Shown here in pieces: positions 41,505-51,062 of a stretch of 63,971 bases of DNA. Within the stretch, counting starts at the first letter, position 1; every line of letters starts with the position of its first letter. The notes beneath the pieces were generated by a model. That model worked only from the letters and a program-made list of their open reading frames with translations, ran no database searches and was not told where the DNA came from. Source of the stretch: Candidatus Sulfotelmatobacter sp. (GTDB lineage: Bacteria; Eisenbacteria; RBG-16-71-46); assembly GCA_035498555.1 (NCBI GenBank), contig DATKAB010000173.1:1-63971 (forward strand), read 5' to 3'. The position numbers and the translations under genes were made by a program.

Positions 41505-42854
41505 ATGAGCCGGCATCAGGCGGTGGTGTGGAGTGAGGGGCTGCTGCTCACGCCCCAGCATTTCCAGCAGTCCGATCTCGCGGTCCATCACCTGGTCGCC
41601 GAGCGCTTCCGCGCCGCGCAGGACTTCGAGTTCGGATTCACGCATCTCGAGATCGACCGCGAGGCATTGCGCAACGGCCGGCTGGCGCTGCTCGCCGCCC
41701 GAGGCGTGCTGCCTGATGGGACGCCCTTCTCGGCGCCCGAAGACGATCCGCTGCCCCAGTCGCGCGACATCGCCAGCCATTTCGAGGCGCGCCAGGAGAC
41801 CCTGCCGGTGCATCTGGGGCTGCCTTCGATCCGCCCCGGCCGCGCGATGCTGGCGGGCGGCGGCAGCGACGGCGTGCCGCCGCGCTACCTGACCGACACG
41901 CTCGATCTGCCCGACGCCAACACCGGCCTCGACGAGCGTCCGGTAACCACCGCGCGCCGCAACCTGCGCCTGCTGTTCCCCGACGATGCGCTCGGCGACC
42001 ACGATCATCTGCAGATGGCGGAGCTCGGCCGGACTTCCGACAGCAACTTCGTGTTGCGCGAGAGCTATGTGCCGGCGAGTCTCACGGTCGGCGCATCGGA
42101 CGCCCTCATGCGCCAGCTGCGGGCCGAGTTCGAGATGCTGATCGCCACCGGCAACAGCCTGGCCGAAAAACGCCGTCAGCGCGGCAGCGCCGCCGATTTT
42201 GCCGACACCGACGCGGCCAAGTTCTTCCAGCTCGGCGTGGTGAACGGCTTCATTCCCCAGATCGCGCACGTGCTGGCGCACCCGCGCATTCATCCCGAGC
42301 GTGTCTACCTGATGCTCGCGAGCCTGATGGCGCAGCTCTGCACGCTGGTCTCGGAGCCGCATCCGAAAGACCTTCCACCCTACGATCACGCGGCGCTGGG
42401 GCGCACGTTCGAAGGGCTCGACAAGGAGCTGCGCAAGCTGCTCGAAGTGCGCATGGACGACAAGACGCTGCGCATCGACCTGCAGCGTAAGGACAGCTCG
42501 CTCTACTTCGGCCAGATCGTGGACCTGCGCGCGCTCGAGTCGAGCTCGAGCATGTTCCTCGGGGTCAAGGCCGACGCCGAGGAGCAGCGCCTGATCAATG
42601 AAGTGCCCTACAAGGTCAAGATCGCCTCGCAGGACAAGATCGACTACCTGATCGCCAACGCCCTGCGCGGCGTGGTGGTGAACTACCAGCGCATGACGCC
42701 GACCACGCTGTCCACCAAGGGCAACTATCTGTACTTCCAGCTCGACACCGGGGGCGACGCGTTCGAAACCGTGCGCGCGGCCAAGAACATCGCGATCTTC
42801 CTGCCGCCCGACTATCCCGGGCTGACCATCGAGCTGTTGGGGTTGCGCGCCTAG
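41505..42854 (+). CDS. tssK: T6SS baseplate-membrane connector TssK
   Basis: A 449-residue protein of normal TssK length. Family features are visible at the N-terminus (VVWSEGLLLTPQHFQQSD) and near the end (ANALRGVVVNYQRMTP, YLYFQLDTGG, IFLPPDYPGLTIELLGL). TssK forms trimers that link the TssEFG baseplate wedges to the TssJLM complex in the cytoplasm. The next gene begins 1 bp after the stop codon, so it is cotranscribed with tssL and tssM. Confidence 0.93.
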   Translation: MSRHQAVVWSEGLLLTPQHFQQSDLAVHHLVAERFRAAQDFEFGFTHLEIDREALRNGRLALLAARGVLPDGTPFSAPEDDPLPQSRDIASHFEARQETLPVHLGLPSIRPGRAMLAGGGSDGVPPRYLTDTLDLPDANTGLDERPVTTARRNLRLLFPDDALGDHDHLQMAELGRTSDSNFVLRESYVPASLTVGASDALMRQLRAEFEMLIATGNSLAEKRRQRGSAADFADTDAAKFFQLGVVNGFIPQIAHVLAHPRIHPERVYLMLASLMAQLCTLVSEPHPKDLPPYDHAALGRTFEGLDKELRKLLEVRMDDKTLRIDLQRKDSSLYFGQIVDLRALESSSSMFLGVKADAEEQRLINEVPYKVKIASQDKIDYLIANALRGVVVNYQRMTPTTLSTKGNYLYFQLDTGGDAFETVRAAKNIAIFLPPDYPGLTIELLGLRA

Positions 42855-42855
42855 G

Positions 42856-43680
42856 ATGGGTGTTCGCAACCGAGGAATTCGCGGCGCGCGCGGCCGCGGC
42901 GGCAGATCCTCCCGCGGCGGCGACGAGACCATCGTCTTCGATCCGCCGCAGCGTCGCGGCGGCAGTGGACGGCGTGGCGACGGCGAGCCGCCCTCGGGCG
43001 GTCGCGTGCGACTCGTCGATCTCTGCTCGGACTGGCTGAGCATGATCGTGGTCATGCGCCAGAGCCCCGATGGCCGCCTCGACTCGAACGCGATCCGCGC
43101 CCGCACGCTCGAGCTAAGGGGCCGCCTCGAGCAGGATGGCGCGCGCAATGCGATCATGCCCGCCGACGTCGAGGCCGCGGTGTTCGCGCTGGTCGTGTTC
43201 CTCGACGAGACCGCGCTGCGCGCCGGCGGTCCGTTGCGCGACGCCTGGGTGGCGCGGCCGCTGCAGCTCGAGTGGTTCGGCACCAACGTCGGCGGCGACG
43301 AATTCTTCAGCCGGCTCGACACCATGCGTCGCGAGCGCGAGAACCGGATCGAGGCGATCGAGGTCTACGCCTGCTGTCTGGCGTTCGGCTTCCTCGGCCG
43401 CTTCGGGCTCTCGGGCCCCGAGCGCGTCAAGAACCTGCTCACCGAGGTCGAGCGCGACATCGCGGCAGTGCGCGGCACCGGCCGCCGCGCGCTGGCCCCG
43501 CACGCCGCCCGCCCCGACGACGGCGGCAGCGAGGTCACCGGCCGCTTCCCGCTGTGGGTGGCGCTGGCGGTGTTCGTGCCGGCGCTGGTGCTGGTGTTCC
43601 TGCTGCTCAAGCTGTTCGCGGTGATCGGCGCGCAGCACGACGCCGGGGTGATCGCGCGGCTCGCCGGGGGCGGCTCGTGA
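42856..43680 (+). CDS. tssL: T6SS inner-membrane protein TssL (DotU/IcmH family)
   Basis: A 274-residue protein. The N-terminal 45 residues are Arg/Gly-rich and cytoplasmic. The DotU domain follows (about 48-215: LCSDWLSMIVVMRQSPDG, VVFLDETALR, ACCLAFGFLGRFGL), then a C-terminal transmembrane helix (LWVALAVFVPALVLVFLLLK, about 230-252). There is no OmpA/peptidoglycan-binding extension, so wall anchoring must come from elsewhere. It overlaps tssM by 4 bp (GTGA). Confidence 0.92.
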   Translation: MGVRNRGIRGARGRGGRSSRGGDETIVFDPPQRRGGSGRRGDGEPPSGGRVRLVDLCSDWLSMIVVMRQSPDGRLDSNAIRARTLELRGRLEQDGARNAIMPADVEAAVFALVVFLDETALRAGGPLRDAWVARPLQLEWFGTNVGGDEFFSRLDTMRRERENRIEAIEVYACCLAFGFLGRFGLSGPERVKNLLTEVERDIAAVRGTGRRALAPHAARPDDGGSEVTGRFPLWVALAVFVPALVLVFLLLKLFAVIGAQHDAGVIARLAGGGS

Positions 43681-46600
43681 ACTTCCTGAAGCGCTACATG
43701 CAGCCGCCGGTCTACATCGGCGCGGGTGCGGTCGGAGCGAGCGCGGCGACCATCGCGGTATTCAACATCTTCAAGTGGTCGCTGCTGCTCGCGTTGCTCG
43801 TGATCCTCGTCCTGGTGATGGTCGCGGTGATCTTCATCCTGCTGCGCCAGCTCAAGAAGGCCCAGCAGGCCGAAGAGATCGAGAAGTCGGTGGTGGTGCA
43901 GGCCGACAAGGACATCGAGCGCTCGACGCCCGGACAGCAGGCCGAGATGCAGAGCCTCAAGGCCGACTTCCTCGCCGCGGTGGAATCGCTCAAGCGCTCG
44001 AAGCGCGGCGGCAAGGCGGTGCTCTCGACCCTGCCGTGGTACATGGTGGTCGGCCCAACTCAAGCCGGGAAGAGCGTGCTGATGGCGAACTCCGGCTTGC
44101 AGTTCGCGCTCACCGACGCCTCGCGTCGCGGCAAGTCGGTGAAGGGCGTGGGCGGCACCCGCAGCTTCGAATGGTGGCTGACGCAGGAAGCGGTGCTGCT
44201 CGACATGACCGGTCGCATGGTCGGGGCCTCGGGCCAGTTCGAGGACACCAGCGACTGGGGCGCGTTCCTGCAGGTGCTGCGCAAGCAGCGGCAGGAGAAG
44301 CCGCTCAACGGCGTGATCGTGGCGGTGCCGGTCGACCAGCTCGCCGACAAGCCCGAAGCGCAGATCGAGAAGCTGGCGAGCTCGATCCGCGAGCGCATCC
44401 AGGAGGTGATCCACGGGCTGGGCGTGGTATTCCCGGTCTACGTGATGTTCACCAAGTGCGATTTGATCGCCGGCTTCGTCGAGTTCTTCAGCGATCTATC
44501 GCCCGCCGAGCGCCAGCAGCCCTGGGGCGCCACCGTGGCGGTGGAGCGCGCCGAGACCGAGGCGGCCGAATCGCTGTTCGACAAGGAGTTCGGGCTGATG
44601 CAGGCGGCGCTCGCCGACCGCCGCATGGCGCGCGTGACGGATGTGCCCGACCCGCTCCAGCGCGCGCGCGCGTTCGCGTTCCCGGCGCAGATGGAGCGCA
44701 TCCGCCCGGCGCTGCGGCGCTTCCTGCGCGTGCTGTTCGCCGAGGATCCCGGCGAGAAGGACCAGCCGCTGTTCCGCGGCTTCTACTTCGCCAGCGGCAG
44801 CCCGCAGGGCGCCCCGACCGACCGCGTGCTCGAGCCCGCCGCCCGCGCGCTCGGGCTGGCGCTGGGCACGAGCGCGCCGCCGCAGTCGCCGCCCGGCGCC
44901 TGGTTCGTTCACGACCTGCTCACCGGCGTGGTGTTCGAGGACGCCGCCCTCGTCACCACCTCCAAGGGCGCGGTGCAGGCCCAGAAGCTGGCGCGCATGG
45001 TCACGCTCGGGTTGCTGGGCGTGGTCTTCCTCGCCTTCGTGATTCTGTTCTCGTCGCTCTCGTGCGCCAACGCCCATCTGATCGGCGCCACCCGCAAGGC
45101 CGCCGAAGCCGTGGCGACCCATGTCCACCCCAACGAGTCGCTGCTCGACAACCTCACGGCGCTGGAAGACCTGCGCGCCAACGTCGCGATCGTGGACTCG
45201 CTTCAGCACAAGGGGGTGCCGTGGTGGCGCGCGCTCGGCGCGTGGTCCGGGAATCCGGTGCGCGATCCGGCCATGGACCTCTACACGCGCAAGGCGCTCG
45301 AAGTGCTGGTCGGCCCCTCGTACGACGCGATGCAGGCGCGCCTCGACACCCTGACCACGCGCTACTCGGGGGACTTCGTCGAGTTCTACTGCCTGTTCCG
45401 CACCTGGCGCCTGCTCGCCACGCCGCGCGAGCTGACGCCCGCCGACGCGCCGCTGGTCGCGCGCGTGATCAACGGCATTCAGGCCGACCTGGTGCGCTCG
45501 ATGAGCCAGGACGTGCGCGACCAGGTCACCAGCCTGATCAACGCGCAGTGCGCGTTCCTGTGCGAGCACTCGGAGTTCATCGAAAAGCGTTTCTTCCCGA
45601 CCGCCAATCCCAGCCTGGTGGCGCGCGGCCGCGAGACCTTGCGAGGCCACTGGGAATCGAATTCCTTCTACCGCCTGATGATCGACCAGACCCGCCGCCA
45701 GACGAAGCCGCTCAGCGTCGCGGCGCTCACCGACAACTCGCGGCTGCTGTCGGGCACCACCGAGGTGTCGGGGCCGTTCACGCACGACGGCTGGGAGAAG
45801 CAGGTGAAGCCGCGCGTCGAGTGGTGGCGGCTCGAGGTGAGCCGCGACGGCGATCTGCGCGACGCGTTCGCGGGTCGCATCCCCGACCTGGCCGGCGATC
45901 TGCTCGCCTCCTACGCCAACGACTACACCGGGCAGTGGATCGGGCTCATGAACGGCGTCAAGGCGGCGGACTTCGCGGGCTCGCGCCCGGCCGGCGCCGA
46001 GAACATGAAGGCGCTGCTCGGCGACGATACGCCGCTGCTGGCGTTGCTCGCCGGGGTGGACGAGCAGGTGACCTTCCAGGAGATGGCCAATTCGCCGATG
46101 GGCCGTGTCCAGTCGAGCTTCTCGATGCTCCACGACTTCGCCAAGGCGCCGCCGGGCGGGAGCTTTGGGCGGAAGGCCAGCAGCGCGATGAGCGGGCTGT
46201 TCCACCGCAACGACGCGCTCGACAAGAGCGGCCTGCCGAGCACGCGCTACCTGTCGCAGATGCGCGACGCGCAAAAGGCGATCGCCGCCAAGGCCCAGCC
46301 CGGCGCGCCGGAGTCCGATTTCCTCGCCCTGTTCGCGAGCGGCGTGAGCAGCCCGGTGCGCACCGCACTCGACTGGATCGATCAGCAATCGGCGGGCTAT
46401 TCGTCCGGACCCACGCGCGACGCCACCGTGCGCATGCTGCGGCTCCCCGTCGACATGTTCAGCCCCGGTGGGGGTGGCGGGGCGACGGGCGAAGGGATCG
46501 TGCCCCCCGAGGTCGGGCGCCTGTGGGTCGAGCTGGTGATGAAGCCGTGGCAGCGAACCCTGATGGGCAAGTATCCGTTCACCGCCGGTGGACCCGACGC

Positions 46601-47201
46601 GGCGCTCCCGGACTTCGTCGAGTTCTTCCGGCCGGGCGGCACCTTCTGGAGCTTCTACGACGCCAACCTCAAGTCCCTGGTAGGAGAGGATGGCCAGCCG
46701 GCCGGCGCGTTCCGCCTGCGCCAGGACTTCGCGGATTGCGTGCGCCACGCGCACGAGATTCGCGTCGCCTTCTTCTCGGAGAATCCGGCGCAGCCGATGA
46801 TGCATTTCCAGATCCGCACCACCACCGCCAACGTCGAGGGGCCGCAGCTGTTCGTGCGCCGCGTGCACCTCGATCTCGACGGGCAGTTCACGACCTACAC
46901 CAACGGCGTGCCGCAGTGGCAGCCGCTGGACTGGCCGGGGCCCGACCCGGGGGTCGGCGCGGTCCTCAGGGCCGAGCTGGCCGGGACCACGGCCGCCGAG
47001 AGCCGCTCGTTCGCCGGACCGTGGGGACTCTTCCATCTGCTCGACGAAGCGCAGCTATCGGGCGGGGCCGAGGCGCCCCAGGCGGTGTGGAGGCTGACCG
47101 CCGGCTCGAGCCGGATCGTCGTCCAGTACGACATCCAGCCCAAGTCGACGGTGAACCCCTTCCGGCAGAACTTCATGCGCTTCGAGGTGCCGAGCCCGTA
47201 A
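43677..47201 (+). CDS. tssM: T6SS inner-membrane protein TssM (IcmF family)
   Basis: A 1174-residue IcmF-type protein starting at a GTG that overlaps the tssL stop. The first transmembrane region is at about 32-57. The cytoplasmic NTPase domain has Walker A GPTQAGKS (126-133), followed by LLDMTGRMVG and MFTKCDLIAGF. Another transmembrane helix lies at about 441-461 (VTLGLLGVVFLAFVILFSSL). The large periplasmic part (about 465-1174) ends in the C-terminal TssJ-contacting region. The frame is open far upstream, but those codons are the tssL gene read in another frame. Length and architecture are normal. Confidence 0.94.
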   Translation: MNFLKRYMQPPVYIGAGAVGASAATIAVFNIFKWSLLLALLVILVLVMVAVIFILLRQLKKAQQAEEIEKSVVVQADKDIERSTPGQQAEMQSLKADFLAAVESLKRSKRGGKAVLSTLPWYMVVGPTQAGKSVLMANSGLQFALTDASRRGKSVKGVGGTRSFEWWLTQEAVLLDMTGRMVGASGQFEDTSDWGAFLQVLRKQRQEKPLNGVIVAVPVDQLADKPEAQIEKLASSIRERIQEVIHGLGVVFPVYVMFTKCDLIAGFVEFFSDLSPAERQQPWGATVAVERAETEAAESLFDKEFGLMQAALADRRMARVTDVPDPLQRARAFAFPAQMERIRPALRRFLRVLFAEDPGEKDQPLFRGFYFASGSPQGAPTDRVLEPAARALGLALGTSAPPQSPPGAWFVHDLLTGVVFEDAALVTTSKGAVQAQKLARMVTLGLLGVVFLAFVILFSSLSCANAHLIGATRKAAEAVATHVHPNESLLDNLTALEDLRANVAIVDSLQHKGVPWWRALGAWSGNPVRDPAMDLYTRKALEVLVGPSYDAMQARLDTLTTRYSGDFVEFYCLFRTWRLLATPRELTPADAPLVARVINGIQADLVRSMSQDVRDQVTSLINAQCAFLCEHSEFIEKRFFPTANPSLVARGRETLRGHWESNSFYRLMIDQTRRQTKPLSVAALTDNSRLLSGTTEVSGPFTHDGWEKQVKPRVEWWRLEVSRDGDLRDAFAGRIPDLAGDLLASYANDYTGQWIGLMNGVKAADFAGSRPAGAENMKALLGDDTPLLALLAGVDEQVTFQEMANSPMGRVQSSFSMLHDFAKAPPGGSFGRKASSAMSGLFHRNDALDKSGLPSTRYLSQMRDAQKAIAAKAQPGAPESDFLALFASGVSSPVRTALDWIDQQSAGYSSGPTRDATVRMLRLPVDMFSPGGGGGATGEGIVPPEVGRLWVELVMKPWQRTLMGKYPFTAGGPDAALPDFVEFFRPGGTFWSFYDANLKSLVGEDGQPAGAFRLRQDFADCVRHAHEIRVAFFSENPAQPMMHFQIRTTTANVEGPQLFVRRVHLDLDGQFTTYTNGVPQWQPLDWPGPDPGVGAVLRAELAGTTAAESRSFAGPWGLFHLLDEAQLSGGAEAPQAVWRLTAGSSRIVVQYDIQPKSTVNPFRQNFMRFEVPSP

Positions 47202-47318
47202 AGAGCCGTCTCCCACTCACAAGCCGGCGTCTAGAGTTCCTCGCGAGTAAGGCCGAGGCCTCCCGCCTGCCCTCAGTCGTTCATTTCCAACGCCAAGCTC
47301 AGCCATGTTGGCGAAACT

Positions 47319-47332
47319 ACCGCTTAAGCGGT
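47319..47332. promoter_or_regulatory. 14-bp palindrome upstream of the inserted membrane gene
   Basis: ACCGCTTAAGCGGT is a perfect palindrome in the 182-bp gap after tssM, 52 bp before the next start. The gap is visibly less GC-rich than the T6SS genes. It could be an operator or the edge of inserted DNA. Confidence 0.35.
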
Positions 47333-47383
47333 GTCTCGTCGCTGAGTATGGAGTCGCTGGTTCCGGCAACGTGAGGTAGAAAT

Positions 47384-49141
47384 TTGATCGGCCGACTGGA
47401 GAAAGCGCTGCTCGGCGTCGCCTGTGGAGCTCTGGCGGTCCGCGGAATCCTGTCCCTGGACGGGACGATGTGGCTCTGGGGGTTAAACGCGCAGCGCTTT
47501 CTTCCGGTCGCGCTCGGATGGGGCCTTTGGTCGGTCTGCGCAGTGTCGTGTGTGTCATCAGTGAGCATCTCGATAGCGAGAGGGCTGGAGCGGCTCGGCG
47601 CCTCACTTCAAACTCGCGCCTCTGCGCGGGTGGGGTTCGCGCTGCTTATTGGAACAATCGTATTCCTACTCGACGACAGAACATGGTTTGTCGGGGATTT
47701 CCTTATTCGGAGGATGGGCGGTTCGAATGCCTTCCGCGGCAGCTTCCTCCAATCTCTGCCCCTTGAAAGGTGGCTGATCGGCACGGGTCCGACACTTGTG
47801 GCCTCACTTCTACCTGCGCCGACCTACTACCGAGTTCTCAGTGCAATCGCGACTTTTGTTCTTGCGATGGCCGCAGTCCGGCTAGGCCGAGATGTGGCGA
47901 TCTCGCCGATAGCGATCGCCGTGTCGGCCTCCACGGTCACCCTTGGAGGCTGGCTCGTCGTCGCCACCGGGCTCGCGAAGACAGCAGCCATTCTTTGCGC
48001 GCTGACGGCCGCGGTCGCCTCGTTCGTTTCACCGCGGCTGATGAACTGGAGTTCGATGGCGAAATGCGGGATTGCCGTGAGCCTCGCGATCTTCCTGCAT
48101 CGAGGGGGCGTGCTCCTGCTCCCATGCTGGGCACTGGCGCTCGTTCACACTGTTCGGAACGAGAAGCCGACCCTCAGCACGCGCGGCGTGCGTCATCTCG
48201 CAAGTGCCCTGCTCCCCTTGATCGCGGGGCTAGTCTCGTTCAGCGAACTTTGGCGCATATTCACGAACTACGATCTGCCGCATCACCTTGGCGGGCAACC
48301 GACGCTAGGCCCCGGACAATGGTGGACTTTGAGCGCCTTGCCACTTCGGGTGCTCGACGTGATCAATCTTGCCCTCTTCTTGCTCCCCGCGCTGCCTGTC
48401 CTGGTGATCGCTGCTTCCTCGTTCAGGCCAGGAACGGCGGACTTCTCCCGCTGGCAGCGACTCAGCATGCTCGCTGTGCCCTGGATCGGCGCCGTGCTCT
48501 TGATCCGGCCCGGCCAAGGAGTCTTCCGCGACGTCGATGTGTTTGCTCCGGCCGGAATCGCAGTGGGCGCGCTCCTCGCTCTCGCGACCTCCAACGGCAT
48601 CGCCGCGGCTTCGAAAGGCAGGCTCGCCGCGATCGTATCGACAAGTCTTCTCGTCGCGACCGTTCAGATACTGCTCGTAGAACACAGTTCCGCGGCTGGC
48701 CTCGATCGAGTCGCGGCATACGCCAGCGGGCCGCCGCAGCGCACGAATGCCGAGATCGGCATGACCTGGGACTTCCTCGCGCTACGTTCGTTCGCCGTGA
48801 GGGATTGGCCGCGAGCGGCGTCGGCTACGAACGCAGCTGTACGCTACGAGCCGAGTCCGCGAATCCTGATCATGCGCGGAATCGCGAACACCTACGTCGG
48901 CGAGTATCGAACAGCGCGCGACTCGTACTCCGAGGCGTTGCGCGTCGACAACCATCTTCCTGAAGCCTGGCTAGGACTTGCGGGCGCCGCGGCCTATCTT
49001 GAGGACAAAGCCCTCGAGGATTCCGCGCTCGCAAGCCTCATCCGGCTCGGGGCCTACGAACAGACGCGCCCCATCATTCAGAAGCTGCGAACCGAGTTTC
49101 CGGCCGTCTATCCGGCCTCAGCGTCCCCGATTCCCTGGTGA
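47384..49141 (+). CDS. Polytopic membrane protein with C-terminal TPR, foreign-looking insert in the T6SS operon
   Basis: A 585-residue protein with about eleven hydrophobic segments (for example VGFALLIGTIVFLL, VLSAIATFVLAMAAVRLG, LALFLLPALPVLVIAA) and a C-terminal TPR-like region (about 480-560: ILIMRGIANTYVGEYRTARD, HLPEAWLGLAGAAAYLEDKA). The layout resembles C-type/GT-C-like membrane enzymes or O-antigen-ligase-like proteins with TPR tails, but no diagnostic motif is seen, so no function is assigned. The start is a TTG with GAGGT upstream. Codon choice and base composition are clearly more AT-rich than in tssM and tssA on either side, suggesting later acquisition. It is not a known T6SS component. 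Confidence 0.7.
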   Translation: MIGRLEKALLGVACGALAVRGILSLDGTMWLWGLNAQRFLPVALGWGLWSVCAVSCVSSVSISIARGLERLGASLQTRASARVGFALLIGTIVFLLDDRTWFVGDFLIRRMGGSNAFRGSFLQSLPLERWLIGTGPTLVASLLPAPTYYRVLSAIATFVLAMAAVRLGRDVAISPIAIAVSASTVTLGGWLVVATGLAKTAAILCALTAAVASFVSPRLMNWSSMAKCGIAVSLAIFLHRGGVLLLPCWALALVHTVRNEKPTLSTRGVRHLASALLPLIAGLVSFSELWRIFTNYDLPHHLGGQPTLGPGQWWTLSALPLRVLDVINLALFLLPALPVLVIAASSFRPGTADFSRWQRLSMLAVPWIGAVLLIRPGQGVFRDVDVFAPAGIAVGALLALATSNGIAAASKGRLAAIVSTSLLVATVQILLVEHSSAAGLDRVAAYASGPPQRTNAEIGMTWDFLALRSFAVRDWPRAASATNAAVRYEPSPRILIMRGIANTYVGEYRTARDSYSEALRVDNHLPEAWLGLAGAAAYLEDKALEDSALASLIRLGAYEQTRPIIQKLRTEFPAVYPASASPIPW

Positions 49142-49255
49142 GCCCGGCTGGGCAAAGCGCGGGGACTCCACCCACATGGACTGGCCGCAACCGCGACTGC
49201 CGGCCTCTCTCAAGTCCGAATCAGGGTTGGGCATAGGTCTGCAACGGCCTCGAGC

Positions 49256-49273
49256 CGGTTCTCCGGAGAACCG
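49256..49273. promoter_or_regulatory. 18-bp perfect palindrome upstream of tssA
   Basis: CGGTTCTCCGGAGAACCG is fully self-complementary and lies in the 287-bp gap before tssA, about 30 bp upstream of a promoter-like pair. This is the size and symmetry of a dimeric repressor or activator site. Alternatively it is a hairpin ending the upstream transcript, but no T run follows. Confidence 0.45.
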
Positions 49274-49303
49274 CACACCCGGATCGCCTTGAACAGAAAG
49301 ACG

Positions 49304-49332
49304 TTGCGCCGTCCGCTCACGGCGGCTATCGT
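49304..49332 (+). promoter_or_regulatory. Sigma-70-like promoter candidate for tssA-tssB-tssC
   Basis: TTGCGC (49304-49309), 17 bp, TATCGT (49327-49332), about 97 bp before tssA. A separate promoter here would restore transcription of the second half of the cluster after the inserted gene. The remaining gap sequence holds no other clear signal. Confidence 0.4.
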
Positions 49333-49428
49333 CCTTTTCTCGGCAGGTCATGCATGGGCTCGGCGCGACATCCCGTGCCGGGTCCGAGGGGTAAGACCTT
49401 GCCCTGAGCCGCCACGCGCGGAGGCCGG

Positions 49429-51024
49429 ATGAACTTGTCCGAAGTGCTCGAGCTGGGGACCAGACCGATTCGCGAGGACGCGCCGGCGGGCGAGTCCGCG
49501 CGCGATCGGCCCGAGTTCGAGCAACTTCAGCTCGAGATCCGCAAGCTCGAAGCCCCGGATCAACCCACGGTGGATTGGGAACGGGTGTCGCGAGCCGCGC
49601 ACGCGATTCTGCAGACCCAATCCAAGGACCTCCTGGTCGCGGCCTATTTCTCGCTCGCGTTGTACGAGACCGATGGCTTCGCGGGACTCGCCGCCGGTCT
49701 CGGCGTGCTGCGCGATTTCGTCAACAACTACTGGGAGACGTGTTTTCCCGACATCAAGCGCCTGCGCGGCCGCCTGGCGGCGTTCGAGTGGCTGAACGAG
49801 CGGGGCGCGCGTGCTCTGGAGCGCGGCGGCAAGCCGCTGTCCGCCGAGGCGATCGCGCAGTGTGTCGAGCGCGTCGCCGAGCTCGAGGACAGGGCCGGTT
49901 CGCTGCTCGACGCGGCGCCGCCGCTCGGCGAGCTGCGCCGGGCGCTCGAGGAGGCCTCGAGCAACGTGCCGCAACCGGCCGCGACACAGCAGTCCTCGAG
50001 CGCGGGAGCCGCTGCTCCGGCCGCCGAAAGCTACGCGCCGCCCGCACCCTCCGGGCCGCCGCGCATCGAGGCCATCCACTCTCCCGAAGAGCTGGAACCG
50101 GCGCTCGAGGAGCTGGCGCGCCTCGGCGACCTGTGCGCGACCTGGATGCGCGCCAACGATCCCGCCGACCCGCTCGGCTATCGGCTGAGCCGGATGCTGT
50201 TCTGGCGCCAGCTGCGCCAGGCACCGCCCAGTGAAGAGGGGCGCACCGTGCTCCCGGACTTCGACACCTCGCTGCTCGAGCAACTCGAGCAGCTGATGGG
50301 CTCGGGAGAGCACGCGGCGGTGCTCGAGCAGACCGAGGCCGCCTACTTCAATGCGCCATTGTGGCTGGACCTCAGCCGTTACGCGGTGCTCGCGCTCGAG
50401 GGGCGCGGCGACGAGTTCAAGCCGGCCGCCGACGCGGTGGTGTTCGAACTGAGCTCGATGCTCAAGCGCGTGCCCGAGCTGGTGAAACTGCAGACCACGG
50501 GGGGCATTCCCTTCGCCGACGACGCCACGCGCAAGTGGATCGCGAAGCGCGTGATGGCGGGAGCGCCGATCGATTTCGGGCCTTCGGCCGAGGCCCCGGC
50601 CGGCGTGCGGCCGCGCGGCGGCGAGAATTTCGCGGCCGCCCAGAAGGAAGCGCGCAAGCTGGGCCGCGGGAGCAAGCTCGGCGCGGCACTCAAGCTGCTG
50701 AGCGAGGGCTCGCAGAAGGCCGAGCGGCTCGAGGATCGCGTGGTGTGGAAGCTCGAAGCGGCGCGGCTCTGCATGCAGGCCGGCCGGCACGAGATGGCGC
50801 TGGCGCAGCTCGAGGCGCTCGACGAGGAGCTGCGCGGCTCCACCATCGAAGATTGGGATCCCGCATTGTGCGCGGAAATCCTCAGGGACCTGCTGCGGTG
50901 CCGCCAGCAGGTCGCACAGTCGGCGGACTTCTCGGCCTCCGAGCTGGCGCGTTCGCGCGAGCTCATGGGCCGACTCTGCCGCCTCGACGTGGTTTCGGCA
51001 CTGGAACTCAATGGCCGAGAGTGA
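49429..51024 (+). CDS. tssA: T6SS assembly protein TssA (ImpA N-terminal domain)
   Basis: A 531-residue protein. The ImpA_N domain lies at about 12-150: IREDAPAGESARDRPEFEQL, VDWERVSRAAHAILQTQSKD, and VLRDFVNNYWETCFPD, which is the family signature. A variable Ala/Pro-rich middle precedes a helical C-terminal domain (about 215-520) of the VasJ/TssA type. TssA caps the growing sheath-tube and coordinates its polymerisation from the baseplate. It ends 38 bp before tssB. Confidence 0.9.
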   Translation: MNLSEVLELGTRPIREDAPAGESARDRPEFEQLQLEIRKLEAPDQPTVDWERVSRAAHAILQTQSKDLLVAAYFSLALYETDGFAGLAAGLGVLRDFVNNYWETCFPDIKRLRGRLAAFEWLNERGARALERGGKPLSAEAIAQCVERVAELEDRAGSLLDAAPPLGELRRALEEASSNVPQPAATQQSSSAGAAAPAAESYAPPAPSGPPRIEAIHSPEELEPALEELARLGDLCATWMRANDPADPLGYRLSRMLFWRQLRQAPPSEEGRTVLPDFDTSLLEQLEQLMGSGEHAAVLEQTEAAYFNAPLWLDLSRYAVLALEGRGDEFKPAADAVVFELSSMLKRVPELVKLQTTGGIPFADDATRKWIAKRVMAGAPIDFGPSAEAPAGVRPRGGENFAAAQKEARKLGRGSKLGAALKLLSEGSQKAERLEDRVVWKLEAARLCMQAGRHEMALAQLEALDEELRGSTIEDWDPALCAEILRDLLRCRQQVAQSADFSASELARSRELMGRLCRLDVVSALELNGRE

Positions 51025-51062
51025 TCTCGCCTCGATTGGCACCCAACTGAAAGGAGAACATC

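Noticed and set aside
43272-43676. Upstream extension of tssM to position 43272
   Set aside because: Those codons lie inside tssL and give an Arg-rich nonsense sequence. The GTG overlapping the tssL stop gives the conserved TssM start.
44496-47036. 846-codon minus-strand frame opposite tssM
   Set aside because: Antisense shadow of a clearly identified IcmF-family gene.
51031-51050. Sigma-54 promoter before tssB (TTGGCACCCAACTGAAAGG)
   Set aside because: The -24 element matches but the -12 element lacks the required GC at the right spacing. It overlaps the tssA end and the tssB ribosome site.
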